From Nocardia brasiliensis NBRC 14402 (GTDB lineage Bacteria; Actinomycetota; Actinomycetes; Mycobacteriales; Mycobacteriaceae), in contig NZ_BAFT02000063.1 of assembly GCF_000308475.2 (NCBI RefSeq), positions 85,741-149,740 on the forward strand: 64,000 nt of DNA, given 5' to 3'. Under the pieces are notes generated by a model that made no database searches, was not told where the DNA came from, and was given only the letters and a program-made list of their open reading frames with translations. Within the stretch, counting starts at the first letter, position 1. The number at the start of each line of letters is the position of its first letter. Below, in pieces: positions 43,830-51,593 of the stretch. A program made the translations under genes and the position numbers.

Positions 43830-44827
43830 GTATTTCGCATTTCACCGCCGCGCTCTGGCTCGGCTTCCTGGCCGTCCTCGCGTTGATCGCGCTCGGCTAT
43901 GTCCTGGTGCAGCGCGGCAAGTACAAGCACATGCTGCAGTTCAGCAACATGGAGCTGCTGGAGAAGGTCGCGCCCGCGCGGCCGAGCCCGCTGCGGCACG
44001 TGCCGATCGCGCTGATGCTGGTCGGCCTGGTGTTCCTGACCATCGCGGCGGCCGGGCCGACCGCGGTCAAGAAGGTCGCCCGCAACCGCGCCACGGTCAT
44101 GCTGGTGATGGACGTGTCGCTGTCCATGGAGGCGACCGACGTGCCGCCGAGCCGGATCGAGGTCGCGAAGAAGGCCGGTAAGGAATTCGTCGACGGCCTG
44201 CCGAACGGTTTGAACATCGGCTTCATCACCTTCGCGGGCACCGCGTCGGTGATGGTGTCGCCGACGACCAACCACGAATCGGTCAAGGCGGCCATCGACA
44301 ACGCCAAGCTCGCCGAGCGGACCGCGACCGGCGAGGGCATCCTCACCGCGCTCAACGCGATCGACACGCTCGCGTCGGTGCTCGGCGGCGCGCAGGAGCC
44401 GCCGCCCGCGCGGATCGTGCTGATGTCGGACGGCAAGCAGACCGTGCCCGCGTTCGAGGACGTGGACAACCCGCGCCACGAATTCGTCGCCGCGCGACTG
44501 GCGAAGAACAAGAACGTGCCGATCTCGACGATCTCCTACGGCACCAGGTGGGGCAAGGTCAGCATCCCGCGCGAGGACGGTTCCCGCGACGACGTGCCGG
44601 TGCCGGTCGACGACGACGCCATGCGCGAACTCGCCCGGCTCTCCGGCGGCGAGTTCTATACCGCGTCCACCCTGCAGGAACTGAGCAAGGTGTACGACAC
44701 CCTCGAACAGCAGATCGGGTTCGAGCTGACCAGGGGCGATGCGAGTCGTCCGTGGTTGCTGCTCGGCCTGCTGATCACCTCCGCCGGGGTGATCACCGGA
44801 CTGCTCTACCGCCAGCGTCTGCCGTAA
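43826..44827 (+). CDS. Membrane VWA-domain protein (BatA/Rv1481-like)
   Basis: This 333-residue protein has two N-terminal membrane helices (ALWLGFLAVLALIALGYVLV and VPIALMLVGLVFLTIAAAGP), a VWA domain with MIDAS motif DVSLSMEATD and the later IVLMSDGKQT, and a C-terminal helix (WLLLGLLITSAGVITGLLY). It binds metal-dependent partners at the membrane and is the likely client of the MoxR ATPase. The layout equals the BatA-type proteins and Rv1481. The GTG start overlaps the DUF58 gene. Confidence 0.9.
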   Translation: MSISHFTAALWLGFLAVLALIALGYVLVQRGKYKHMLQFSNMELLEKVAPARPSPLRHVPIALMLVGLVFLTIAAAGPTAVKKVARNRATVMLVMDVSLSMEATDVPPSRIEVAKKAGKEFVDGLPNGLNIGFITFAGTASVMVSPTTNHESVKAAIDNAKLAERTATGEGILTALNAIDTLASVLGGAQEPPPARIVLMSDGKQTVPAFEDVDNPRHEFVAARLAKNKNVPISTISYGTRWGKVSIPREDGSRDDVPVPVDDDAMRELARLSGGEFYTASTLQELSKVYDTLEQQIGFELTRGDASRPWLLLGLLITSAGVITGLLYRQRLP

Positions 44828-45019
44828 CCGAGTCACCCTGGCGCCACGCACGTTTCGGTCTGCGCCCGGAGGATGACGCCAGCGGGCCGGGTCGCTGCGG
44901 CGTCGCCGATCGGGTCGCGCGCCGGGGCCGGTGACCGTTCTGTCCGAACCGCGCCGCCGTCCTCGCGGACCCGTCCGGACCGGCGCCGGGCGGGTTTCCG
45001 GGCGGCGGCTGCCACCAGG

Positions 45020-45025
45020 TAGGTT
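45020..45025 (+). promoter_or_regulatory. fabG1-inhA -10 element TAGGTT, probably leaderless
   Basis: TAGGTTGT begins at 45020, 13 bases before the fabG1 ATG. The M. tuberculosis mabA-inhA promoter carries the same TAGGTTGT at nearly the same distance from its GTG, where isoniazid-resistance mutations at -8, -15 and -17 map. With only seven bases between TAGGTT and the ATG, transcription would begin at or next to the start codon. Confidence 0.65.
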
Positions 45026-45032
45026 GTTCCCC

Positions 45033-45755
45033 ATGTCGAACATCACATCCCGGTCTGTCCTGGTCACGGGTGGTAACCGTGGCATCGGTCTCGCAGTCGC
45101 GCAGCGCTTGGTGGCCGACGGTCACAAGGTCGCCGTCACCCACCGTGGTTCCGGCGCGCCGGAGGGGATGCTCGGCGTGAAATGCGATGTGACGGACTCG
45201 GAATCGGTCGACGCGGCGTTCACCGAGGTCGAGGAGAAGCAGGGGCCGGTCGAGGTCCTGGTCGCCAATGCGGGCATCGTCGACAACACGCTGCTGATGC
45301 GGATGAGCGAAGAGCAGTTCAGCAGGGTCATCGATGCCAACCTGACCGGCGCGTTCCGCTGTGCCAAGCGCGCGAATCGCGCCATGCTCCGGGCGAAGTT
45401 CGGCCGGATCATCCTGCTCGGCTCGGTGGTCGGCCTCAAGGGCGGTCCGGGACAGGTGAATTACGCCGCGTCGAAGGCGGGCCTGGTCGGCATGGCGCGT
45501 TCGATCACCATGGAGATCGGCTCGCGCAACATCACCGCCAATGTCGTCGCGCCCGGTTTCATCGAAACCGATATGACGCGCGACGAGGTCACCGAGGAAA
45601 TGCGTGAGCTGGTACTGAAATACGGCATTCCGGCCAAGCGAATGGGGCAGCCGGAGGAGGTCGCCGCCGCGATCAGCTTCTTGGCGTCCGATGACGCGGG
45701 CTACATCACCGGTGCCGTGATCCCGGTCGACGGCGGCTTGGGCATGGGCCACTAG
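45033..45755 (+). CDS. fabG1: 3-oxoacyl-ACP reductase FabG1 (MabA)
   Basis: This 240-residue SDR reduces beta-ketoacyl-ACP with NADPH in the FAS-II cycle that elongates meromycolate precursors. It shows VTGGNRGIGLAVAQRL (10-25), NAGIVDNTLLMRM, Ser131 in ILLGSVVGLKGG, Tyr144 and Lys148 in NYAASKAG, and AIPVDGG-like IPVDGGLGMGH at the end. It is directly upstream of inhA, the diagnostic pair for mycolic-acid bacteria. There is no clear ribosome site, in keeping with a leaderless message. Confidence 0.93.
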   Translation: MSNITSRSVLVTGGNRGIGLAVAQRLVADGHKVAVTHRGSGAPEGMLGVKCDVTDSESVDAAFTEVEEKQGPVEVLVANAGIVDNTLLMRMSEEQFSRVIDANLTGAFRCAKRANRAMLRAKFGRIILLGSVVGLKGGPGQVNYAASKAGLVGMARSITMEIGSRNITANVVAPGFIETDMTRDEVTEEMRELVLKYGIPAKRMGQPEEVAAAISFLASDDAGYITGAVIPVDGGLGMGH

Positions 45756-45797
45756 TCTTTCACCACACCACTCGACTCTCAGGAGAACCGAAGACCC

Positions 45798-46634
45798 ATG
45801 GGCGGACTGCTCGAAGGCAAGACCATTCTGGTGACCGGCATCATCACCGACTCGTCGATCGCGTTCCACGCGGCCGCGGTCGCGCAGGAGCAGGGCGCGA
45901 AGGTGATCATCACCGGCATTCCGGAGCGGCTGCGGTTGATCGACCGCATCGCCAAGCGGCTGCCGCAGGAGGTTCCCCCGGCCATCCCGCTCGACGTCAC
46001 CAGCGAGGAGAACCTCGCCGAGCTGCCGGACAAGCTGCGTGAGCTGGCGCCCGAGGGCATCGACGGCGTGCTGCACTCCATCGCGTTCGCGCCGCGCACC
46101 CTGATGGGCCCGGAGGCGCTGCCGTTCCTCGACGGCCCCGGCCCCGACGCGGCGAAGGCCTTCGAGATCTCGGCGTGGAGCTACGCCTCGCTGGCCCGCG
46201 CGGTGCTGCCGGTGATGAACGAGCGCGGCTCGATCGTGGGCATGGATTTCGATCCGCGCACCGCGATGCCGTTCTACAACTGGATGGGCGTGGCCAAGGC
46301 CGCGCTCGAGTCGGTGAACCGGTACGTCGCGCGAGAGGTGGGCGCGGCCAAGAAGATTCGCTCCAACCTGATCGCCGCCGGTCCGATCAAGACGCTCGCG
46401 GCCAAGGCCATCGCGGGCACCGCGACCGACGACGCCGCCAAGCTCAACCAGCTCAACGAGTACTGGGACGGCGCGTCGCCGATCGGCTGGGACGTCGACG
46501 ACCCGACGGTGGTCGCCAAGTCGATCGTCGCGATGCTCTCGGACTGGCTGCCGGGCACCACCGCTTCGATCATCTACGTCGACGGCGGGGCCAGCCACAA
46601 CACCTGGTTCCCCGAGGACATGTCGATCAACTGA
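45798..46634 (+). CDS. inhA: Enoyl-ACP reductase InhA (NADH)
   Basis: This 278-residue enzyme performs the last reduction of the FAS-II cycle and is the target of isoniazid-NAD in M. tuberculosis. It keeps the glycine-rich GIITDSSIAFHAA, Ser94 in VLHSIAF (the position altered in resistant S94A strains), and the active-site Tyr160 and Lys167 in MPFYNWMGVAKAALESVNR, matching Tyr158/Lys165 of the TB enzyme. The substrate loop is longer than in mycobacteria by about two residues before Tyr160. It ends IIYVDGGASHNTWF. AGGAG precedes the ATG; hemH follows 20 bp later. Confidence 0.94.
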   Translation: MGGLLEGKTILVTGIITDSSIAFHAAAVAQEQGAKVIITGIPERLRLIDRIAKRLPQEVPPAIPLDVTSEENLAELPDKLRELAPEGIDGVLHSIAFAPRTLMGPEALPFLDGPGPDAAKAFEISAWSYASLARAVLPVMNERGSIVGMDFDPRTAMPFYNWMGVAKAALESVNRYVAREVGAAKKIRSNLIAAGPIKTLAAKAIAGTATDDAAKLNQLNEYWDGASPIGWDVDDPTVVAKSIVAMLSDWLPGTTASIIYVDGGASHNTWFPEDMSIN

Positions 46635-46654
46635 GTCATCCCGGAGGAGAGAAC

Positions 46655-47716
46655 GTGGCACGGGCCGCCGATGCACTGCTGTTGCTGTCCTTCGGTGGCC
46701 CGGAGCGCCCCGAAGACGTGATGCCGTTCCTGGAGAACGTCACCCGGGGCCGGGGCGTGCCGCGCGCGCGGCTCGACGAGGTCGCGCAGCACTACCTGCA
46801 CTTCGGCGGGGTGTCGCCGATCAACGCGCTCAACCGGGACATCATCGCGGCGGTCGAGGTCGAATTGGCCGCGGCCGGAATCGATCTGCCGGTGTACTTC
46901 GGCAACCGGAACTGGACGCCGATGGTGGCGGACACCGTCGCGCAAATGGCCGCCGACGGTGTGCGTTCCGCGCTGGTGTTCCCGACCTCGGCCTGGGGCG
47001 GCTACTCGGGGTGCCTGCAGTACCACGAGGACATCGCCAGGGCGCGAACGGCTTTCGGTGCGGGTGCGCCGGAGCTGGTGAAGCTGCGCCAGTACTTCGA
47101 TCACCCGCTGCTGATCGAGGCCTTCGCCGACGCGATTCGCGCGGCGCGGCAAGAACTTCCGGCCGAGCGCCGCGACGCGGCCCGGCTGGTCTTCACCGCG
47201 CATTCCATCCCGATCGTCGCCGACACCGCCGCGGGCCCGGCGGCCGACGGCGGCCACCTGTACAGCCGCCAGGTCGCCGAGGCCGCCCGATTGGCCGCCG
47301 CCGCAACGGGGTTCACCGACTACGACGTCGTCTGGCAGTCCCGCTCGGGTCCGCCGCAGGTGCCGTGGCTGGATCCCGATATCGTGGACCACCTGGACGA
47401 TCTCGGCGCGAAGAACGTCGAAGCGGTCATCGTCTGCCCGGTGGGATTCGTCTCCGATCACCTCGAGGTGATCTGGGATCTCGACAACGAGGCCCGGGAG
47501 AAGGCCGCCGAACTCGGGATGGCGTTCGTGCGCGCGGGCACCCCCGGCACCGATCCCCGTTTCGCGCGAATGGTCATCGAATTGATCGGCGAGCAGCTGG
47601 CCGACGTGCCGCCACGACGGCTCGGCGAGGTCCCCGGTTACGGTTGCACGCCGAACGGCGAGCCCTGCTTCCTCGGCTGCTGTGCCCTCCCAAGTCGGGG
47701 CACCGTTCATCGATGA
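46655..47716 (+). CDS. hemH: Coproporphyrin III ferrochelatase (HemH/CpfC)
   Basis: This 353-residue enzyme inserts iron into a porphyrin; in actinobacteria the substrate is coproporphyrin III. Family motifs are LLSFGGPERPEDVMPFLENVTRGRGVP, HYLHFGGVSPIN, YFGNRNWTP, the metal-site His in FTAHSIP, and VWQSRSGPPQVPWLDPDI. Cysteines in YSGCLQY and in the C-terminal GCTPNGEPCFLGCC fit the [2Fe-2S] cluster known in actinobacterial ferrochelatases. The GTG start has GGAGGAGA upstream. It is the third gene of the fabG1-inhA-hemH unit. Confidence 0.93.
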   Translation: MARAADALLLLSFGGPERPEDVMPFLENVTRGRGVPRARLDEVAQHYLHFGGVSPINALNRDIIAAVEVELAAAGIDLPVYFGNRNWTPMVADTVAQMAADGVRSALVFPTSAWGGYSGCLQYHEDIARARTAFGAGAPELVKLRQYFDHPLLIEAFADAIRAARQELPAERRDAARLVFTAHSIPIVADTAAGPAADGGHLYSRQVAEAARLAAAATGFTDYDVVWQSRSGPPQVPWLDPDIVDHLDDLGAKNVEAVIVCPVGFVSDHLEVIWDLDNEAREKAAELGMAFVRAGTPGTDPRFARMVIELIGEQLADVPPRRLGEVPGYGCTPNGEPCFLGCCALPSRGTVHR

Positions 47717-47789
47717 CTCACGAATAGGTCTGCGATAGCATCGCTCTCGCCTTCGGACGAAGCCGAAGCGGGGCGCAAGGTGAGAATTG

Positions 47790-48290
47790 ATGACATATAT
47801 CGACATGATGACCACTACCGGACTGTTGGACCTGGGGGCGTGGTCCGACGACACCGTGTGGACGGCAGCACTGGAAACCACGGAAGCACGCCGGCGGGGG
47901 AGCCGGGGCGGCAAAGGTGGCTCGTGGGTCGTGGGGCTGATCTGCCTCGGTCTGGTCGTCGTCGGCATGGTCGTCATCATCTGGCTCTCCCGGAGAAACA
48001 GAGGACAGAACCAGAACCAGCTGCCGCCGCACGGTAACGGCGCGCAGCCGTACCAGCAGCAGATAGCCGGGCAGCAGCAGTACCCCGGGCAGCAGTACCC
48101 GCAGCAGCAGGGGTACCCGCAGCAGCAGGCTTATCCGGGACAGCAGCCGGGATACCAGCAGCCGTATCAGGGCCAGCAGCCGTATCAGGGTCAACAGCCC
48201 TATCAGGGCCAGCCGTACCAGCAGCCCTACCAGCCGCAGGGCCAGCAGTACCCGCAGCAGTCCTCGTATCCGCCGCACCAGCAGCACTGA
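47790..48290 (+). CDS. Single-pass membrane protein with Gln/Tyr/Pro-rich tail
   Basis: This 166-residue protein has about 45 N-terminal residues, one membrane helix (WVVGLICLGLVVVGMVVIIWL), a positive stop (SRRNRG) and then about 90 residues made nearly only of Gln, Pro, Tyr and Gly, with repeats such as QQPYQGQQPYQG and QQYPQQQGYPQQQ. Such tails are disordered and probably cytosolic given the positive flank. Function is unknown. A TTG three bases upstream is possible, but the ATG at 47790 has AAGGTGAG at a good distance. Confidence 0.7.
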   Translation: MTYIDMMTTTGLLDLGAWSDDTVWTAALETTEARRRGSRGGKGGSWVVGLICLGLVVVGMVVIIWLSRRNRGQNQNQLPPHGNGAQPYQQQIAGQQQYPGQQYPQQQGYPQQQAYPGQQPGYQQPYQGQQPYQGQQPYQGQPYQQPYQPQGQQYPQQSSYPPHQQH

Positions 48291-48301
48291 TTCGGGGTTC
48301 G

Positions 48302-48375
48302 CGCACCCTCTCTGACCTCCCGCACCCCGACTCGCCGTGCGACACTCCGTGTCTCGCGACAGAAGGGGTGCGGGA
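48302..48375. repeat. Diverged copy of the palindromic intergenic element
   Basis: A unit related to the 25.9-kb element starts with CGCACCCTCTCTGAC at 48302. TCCCGCACCCC (48318-48328) pairs with GGGGTGCGGGA (48365-48375) around a 36-base loop, and GACAGAAGG before the right arm repeats the inverse of the TTTCTGTC part. It again lies between convergent genes, so it may serve as a bidirectional terminator. Confidence 0.7.
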
Positions 48376-48430
48376 TCCGATAGGGCCACCGAATCAGTTG
48401 GGGCGGCAACGCGATAGGCGCCCTCGCCCG

Positions 48431-49174
48431 TCAGAACATGACGGTGGACAGGCGGGTGTAGATGCCGGGGTAGCCGGGCTCGGCTGCGCCTTTGCCCCAC
48501 GAGGTGAGGGCGACCAGTTCGCCTTCGACGAGAAGTGGGCCGCCGCTGTCGAATTGGTTGGCGTCGGCGTCGGTCGACCCGGCGCACAACGCTTCTCGGG
48601 GGTCGAAGGCGTCGCCGTAGGCGGCGCAGTCGGCGTCGAGTGGGACGGCGGCGGCGTGCAGCAGCGGGTTCGCCCAGTCGTCGTCCGAGGTCGCGCCCCA
48701 GCCCAGAATGGTGCCCGAAGTGCCGTGCGCCGCGGCGATGCGCACGGTCGGGCGCTGGACCGGATGGTCGAGCGTGAGGATGGCCAGATCGTTGTGGTAC
48801 GCGAGATCGGCGCCGAACACGGTGACCCGGAAATCCGGATGTACCCGGACGCCGGTGACGCGGACCGAGGTGCCCGCGTCGGTGCGCAAATCGGACCGGT
48901 CGAAGGTGACGCGCAGCGCGGCGGGTACCCGCCCGGTGAACACGGCGCAGTGTGCCGCAGTGACCACCTGGTCGGGGGCGATCAGCGCGCCCGCGCAGAA
49001 TTGCCCGCCCGGGCGCAGCGGCAGCAGGGGAGTGCCGATCGCCACCAACCACGGGTACGCGGACGCGTCGGCCGGTTTTCCGCCGACCACCGCGGCCGCC
49101 TGCGGCATGGCGGGCAGGCCGATGCCGATCGCCGCCGCGGTGACGACGGCCGCGAGTATCGCGGTGCAGCGCAT
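48431..49174 (-). CDS. Secreted trypsin-like serine protease (S1 family)
   Basis: This 247-residue protease has a signal peptide (AILAAVVTAAAIGIGLPAMPQAAA) followed at once by VVGGKPADASAYPW, so signal cleavage alone could expose the Val-Val-Gly-Gly N-terminus that activates trypsin-like enzymes. The triad is His75 in VVTAAHC, Asp129 in YHNDLAIL and Ser210 in NQFDSGGPLL. The first position of the usual GDSGGP motif is Phe. Cysteine pairs around His75 and before Ser210 fit disulfides. AAAGGAGG is a near-perfect ribosome site. It acts outside the cell; the substrate is unknown. Confidence 0.9.
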   Translation of the reverse strand: MRCTAILAAVVTAAAIGIGLPAMPQAAAVVGGKPADASAYPWLVAIGTPLLPLRPGGQFCAGALIAPDQVVTAAHCAVFTGRVPAALRVTFDRSDLRTDAGTSVRVTGVRVHPDFRVTVFGADLAYHNDLAILTLDHPVQRPTVRIAAAHGTSGTILGWGATSDDDWANPLLHAAAVPLDADCAAYGDAFDPREALCAGSTDADANQFDSGGPLLVEGELVALTSWGKGAAEPGYPGIYTRLSTVMF

Positions 49175-49287
49175 CGCGCACCTCCTTTGCTCGACTTCTC
49201 GAAGCACACTATTGCGGGACCGTCCCGCGCGCGACCGGAAGCGGATTCGATTGCGGCGCAACGAGACAAACGCCCCGAAGCGGGCAC

Positions 49288-50100
49288 TCAGGCGCTGCGT
49301 GCCGCCGCGTGCACCGCGACCAGCCTGGCCGCGCGGATCGCGTCCCACAGTGGGCGCAGCAGCGACTCCTGGGCGCCGATGGCGGTCGCCGAGGTCGGCG
49401 AGGAAGCCGGTTCCCGTTGCGCCACAGTGAGAATCGCGGCGACATGGTCGGCGGTGTCCAGAATCTTCCTGGCCCGCAGCGGAATCGAGTCCGGGTAGTC
49501 GTGCCGGGAGTAGTCCGCGAGCTCGGCCTCGATGAGTTCGCGCGGATCCGAATCGGCCGACCCGACCGAGGTGGTGTGCAACTGCATCAGCGCGTCGGCG
49601 GCGTCGCGGACTGCTTCGCGCATAGCGTATTCCGCCTCGCCGAGCGACATGTCGGGGCCGGGCTCCGCCGGAATCGGCGTGCTGTAGACCGACCATTGCA
49701 AGGTGTCCTCGTCGGTCCACTGCGGGATCAGGCCGGTGCCCTCCGTGCCCGGCGCGCCGAGCAGCAGACCCTCCTGCGCCTCGATCGCGTCGGCGGCGAA
49801 GGCGGTGCCGACCGGCAGGCCGCGCACGTCGCCCGGCACCGGCAGCACCAGCCGGATCTTCGCGCCCGGCTCGGCCATCGCCTCGCGAATCACCTTGAGC
49901 AGCGCCATCATCCCGGTGCCCGGCAGGTTGCCGCGCGACGACCACGGCAGATCGGAGCGGCCACCGGTGACCGGGTCGCCGGCCGCGATGGTGTGCCGGC
50001 CCGCCCAGGCGTGCAGGGCCTCCAATACGTCGTCGGGCGCGCTGCAGCCGGCCAGCCAGGAGCCGGCCCACACCGTCAGCGTGGCACTAGGAGAGCACAT
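49288..50100 (-). CDS. Rv1486c-like conserved actinobacterial protein
   Basis: This 270-residue soluble protein has no domain that I can name. Features are LTVWAGSWLAGCSAPDDVLEALHAWAG at the start, GMMALLKVIREAMAEPGAKIRLVLPVPGDVRGLPVGTAFAADAI, GTGLIPQWTDEDTLQWSVYST and a helical C-terminal half ending ARLVAVHAAARSA. In M. tuberculosis the gene between hemZ and nfeD, Rv1486c, is the same size and on the same strand, so they are probably orthologs. The ATG at 50100 has no ribosome site and a TATGCT box sits 8-9 bases before it, suggesting a leaderless transcript. Confidence 0.75.
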   Translation of the reverse strand: MCSPSATLTVWAGSWLAGCSAPDDVLEALHAWAGRHTIAAGDPVTGGRSDLPWSSRGNLPGTGMMALLKVIREAMAEPGAKIRLVLPVPGDVRGLPVGTAFAADAIEAQEGLLLGAPGTEGTGLIPQWTDEDTLQWSVYSTPIPAEPGPDMSLGEAEYAMREAVRDAADALMQLHTTSVGSADSDPRELIEAELADYSRHDYPDSIPLRARKILDTADHVAAILTVAQREPASSPTSATAIGAQESLLRPLWDAIRAARLVAVHAAARSA

Positions 50101-50190
50101 AATTATCGAGCATAAAGGGTGATGGTTATTCACGGGCATTCCCGCGAGGGGCATTCCTGAGCAGCGCCGCGAGTACCTCGGCGGACGCGC

Positions 50191-51018
50191 CTATTCCGGC
50201 TCGGTGACGAAGTCGATGAGCCGTTCCACCGCCCCGATGAGCGGTGCCTCGAGGTCCCGGAAGGACTCGACCGCGCCGTAGATCCGGCGCCAGCCGTCCT
50301 GCGGGGTGCCCCAGCCCAGCCGGTCGCAGATGCCGGTTTTCCAGTCCTCGCCGCGCGGCACCTGCGGCCACGCGTCGATGCCGACCGTGGCGGGCCGCAC
50401 CGCCTGCCACACGTCGATGAACGGATGGCCGGTGACCAGTACGTGCGGGCCGAGCCCGGTGGTGAGCTGGGTCTCCTTCGAGCCGGTGACCAGGTGGTCG
50501 ACCAGCACGCCCACCCGCCTGCCCGGGCCGGGCTCGAACTCGACGAGCCGCTCGGCCAGGTTGTCCAGCCCCTCCAGATGCTCCACGACCACGCCTTCGA
50601 CCCGCAGATCGTGGCCCCAGACCCGCTCGACCAGCGCGGCGTCGTGCACGCCCTCCACCCAGATCCGGCTGGTCCTGGCGACCCGCGCGCGCAGCCCCTC
50701 GACCCTGGTGGAGCCGGAAGCGGACCGTGTCGGTTTCTGCGGTGCCGCGGCCGTCGGCCGGACCAGCGTGACCGGCCGGCCGTCGATCAGGAACGCGGCC
50801 TCGCGCAGGGCGAACAGCCGTACCGCGCCGCGCGCGTCCTCCAGTTTGACGAACTCGCCGTCGTAGCTGCGGTCGAAACCCACCACGGCGCCGCAGAATC
50901 CGCTGGCCGCGTCCTCGACGACGAGGTCGCGTTCGGCGCTGACCTGCGGTACCGCCCGCTTTTTCGCCCGGGAATGCCCGGAGAAGATATCGCCGCCGTA
51001 CCTGTCATGCCCGCTCAT
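50191..51018 (-). CDS. DUF3097 family protein
   Basis: This 275-residue actinobacterial protein has the DUF3097 sequences VPQVSAERDLVVEDAASGFCGAVVGF, RTSRIWVEGVHDAALVERVWGHDLRVEGVVVEHLEGLDNL and RRVGVLVDHLVTGSKE, followed by HVLVTGHPFIDVWQAVRP. The WVEGVHDAALVE block resembles a Toprim-type nucleotide-binding strand, but the function is unknown. There is no signal peptide. The ATG at 51018 is chosen; it lies divergent from nfeD. Confidence 0.85.
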   Translation of the reverse strand: MSGHDRYGGDIFSGHSRAKKRAVPQVSAERDLVVEDAASGFCGAVVGFDRSYDGEFVKLEDARGAVRLFALREAAFLIDGRPVTLVRPTAAAPQKPTRSASGSTRVEGLRARVARTSRIWVEGVHDAALVERVWGHDLRVEGVVVEHLEGLDNLAERLVEFEPGPGRRVGVLVDHLVTGSKETQLTTGLGPHVLVTGHPFIDVWQAVRPATVGIDAWPQVPRGEDWKTGICDRLGWGTPQDGWRRIYGAVESFRDLEAPLIGAVERLIDFVTEPE

Positions 51019-51161
51019 CCGCCCGAACTTAGCAGGCGGACATCCGTATTCGGTTCCGCGAATCGCGGGGGAGACGGTCGACACGCCGGTCTACAACATT
51101 CCAGGCACACATGATCGACAACCAGCGCATCCGGTCGCGGACGCGCACTAGAGTGGGCAGC

Positions 51162-51593
51162 GTGGCCGCAATAGTTTGGCTGGTCGCGGGGATACTGCTC
51201 GCGGCCGCGGAAATGCTCACCGGGGACCTGACCTTGCTCATGCTCGGCGTCGCCGCGCTGGGCACCGCGGGTGTGAGTTCCGTCGCCGGCACGTCGGTGG
51301 TGGTGGACGCCCTCGTCTTCGGCGTGCTGACGCTGGTGTTGTTTCTCGGGGTGCGGCCGGTGCTGCGCCGCCGGTTCGGCAATCCGCCGCCGATTCCGAC
51401 GAACGTCGAAGCCCTGCAAGGCAAGTCGGCGCTGGTGCTGGAGCAGGTGGACGCGCATTCCGGTCAGGTGAAGCTGAGCGGGGAAGTGTGGACCGCGCGA
51501 CCGATGGACGAGACCGAGGTGTACGAACCGGGTACGAAAGTGTTCGTGATGAGGATCGACGGCGCGACCGCCGTCGTGTGGAAGGGGCCGTGA
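51162..51593 (+). CDS. NfeD-like membrane protein
   Basis: This 143-residue protein has three membrane helices (AAIVWLVAGILLAAAEML, LTLLMLGVAALGTAGVSSV, VVDALVFGVLTLVLFLGVRP) and a C-terminal OB-fold domain (LQGKSALVLEQVDAHSGQVKLSGEVWTARP). NfeD proteins pair with SPFH/stomatin proteins in membrane microdomains, and the SPFH gene follows with overlapping stop and start (TGATG). The GTG at 51162 gives the family length; an ATG at 51111 would add 17 charged residues. Confidence 0.88.
   Translation: MAAIVWLVAGILLAAAEMLTGDLTLLMLGVAALGTAGVSSVAGTSVVVDALVFGVLTLVLFLGVRPVLRRRFGNPPPIPTNVEALQGKSALVLEQVDAHSGQVKLSGEVWTARPMDETEVYEPGTKVFVMRIDGATAVVWKGP

Noticed and set aside
47750..47775. Terminator after hemH
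   Set aside because: A six-base stem CTTCGG/CCGAAG is present, but it is short and without a T run, and similar stems occur by chance at this GC content.
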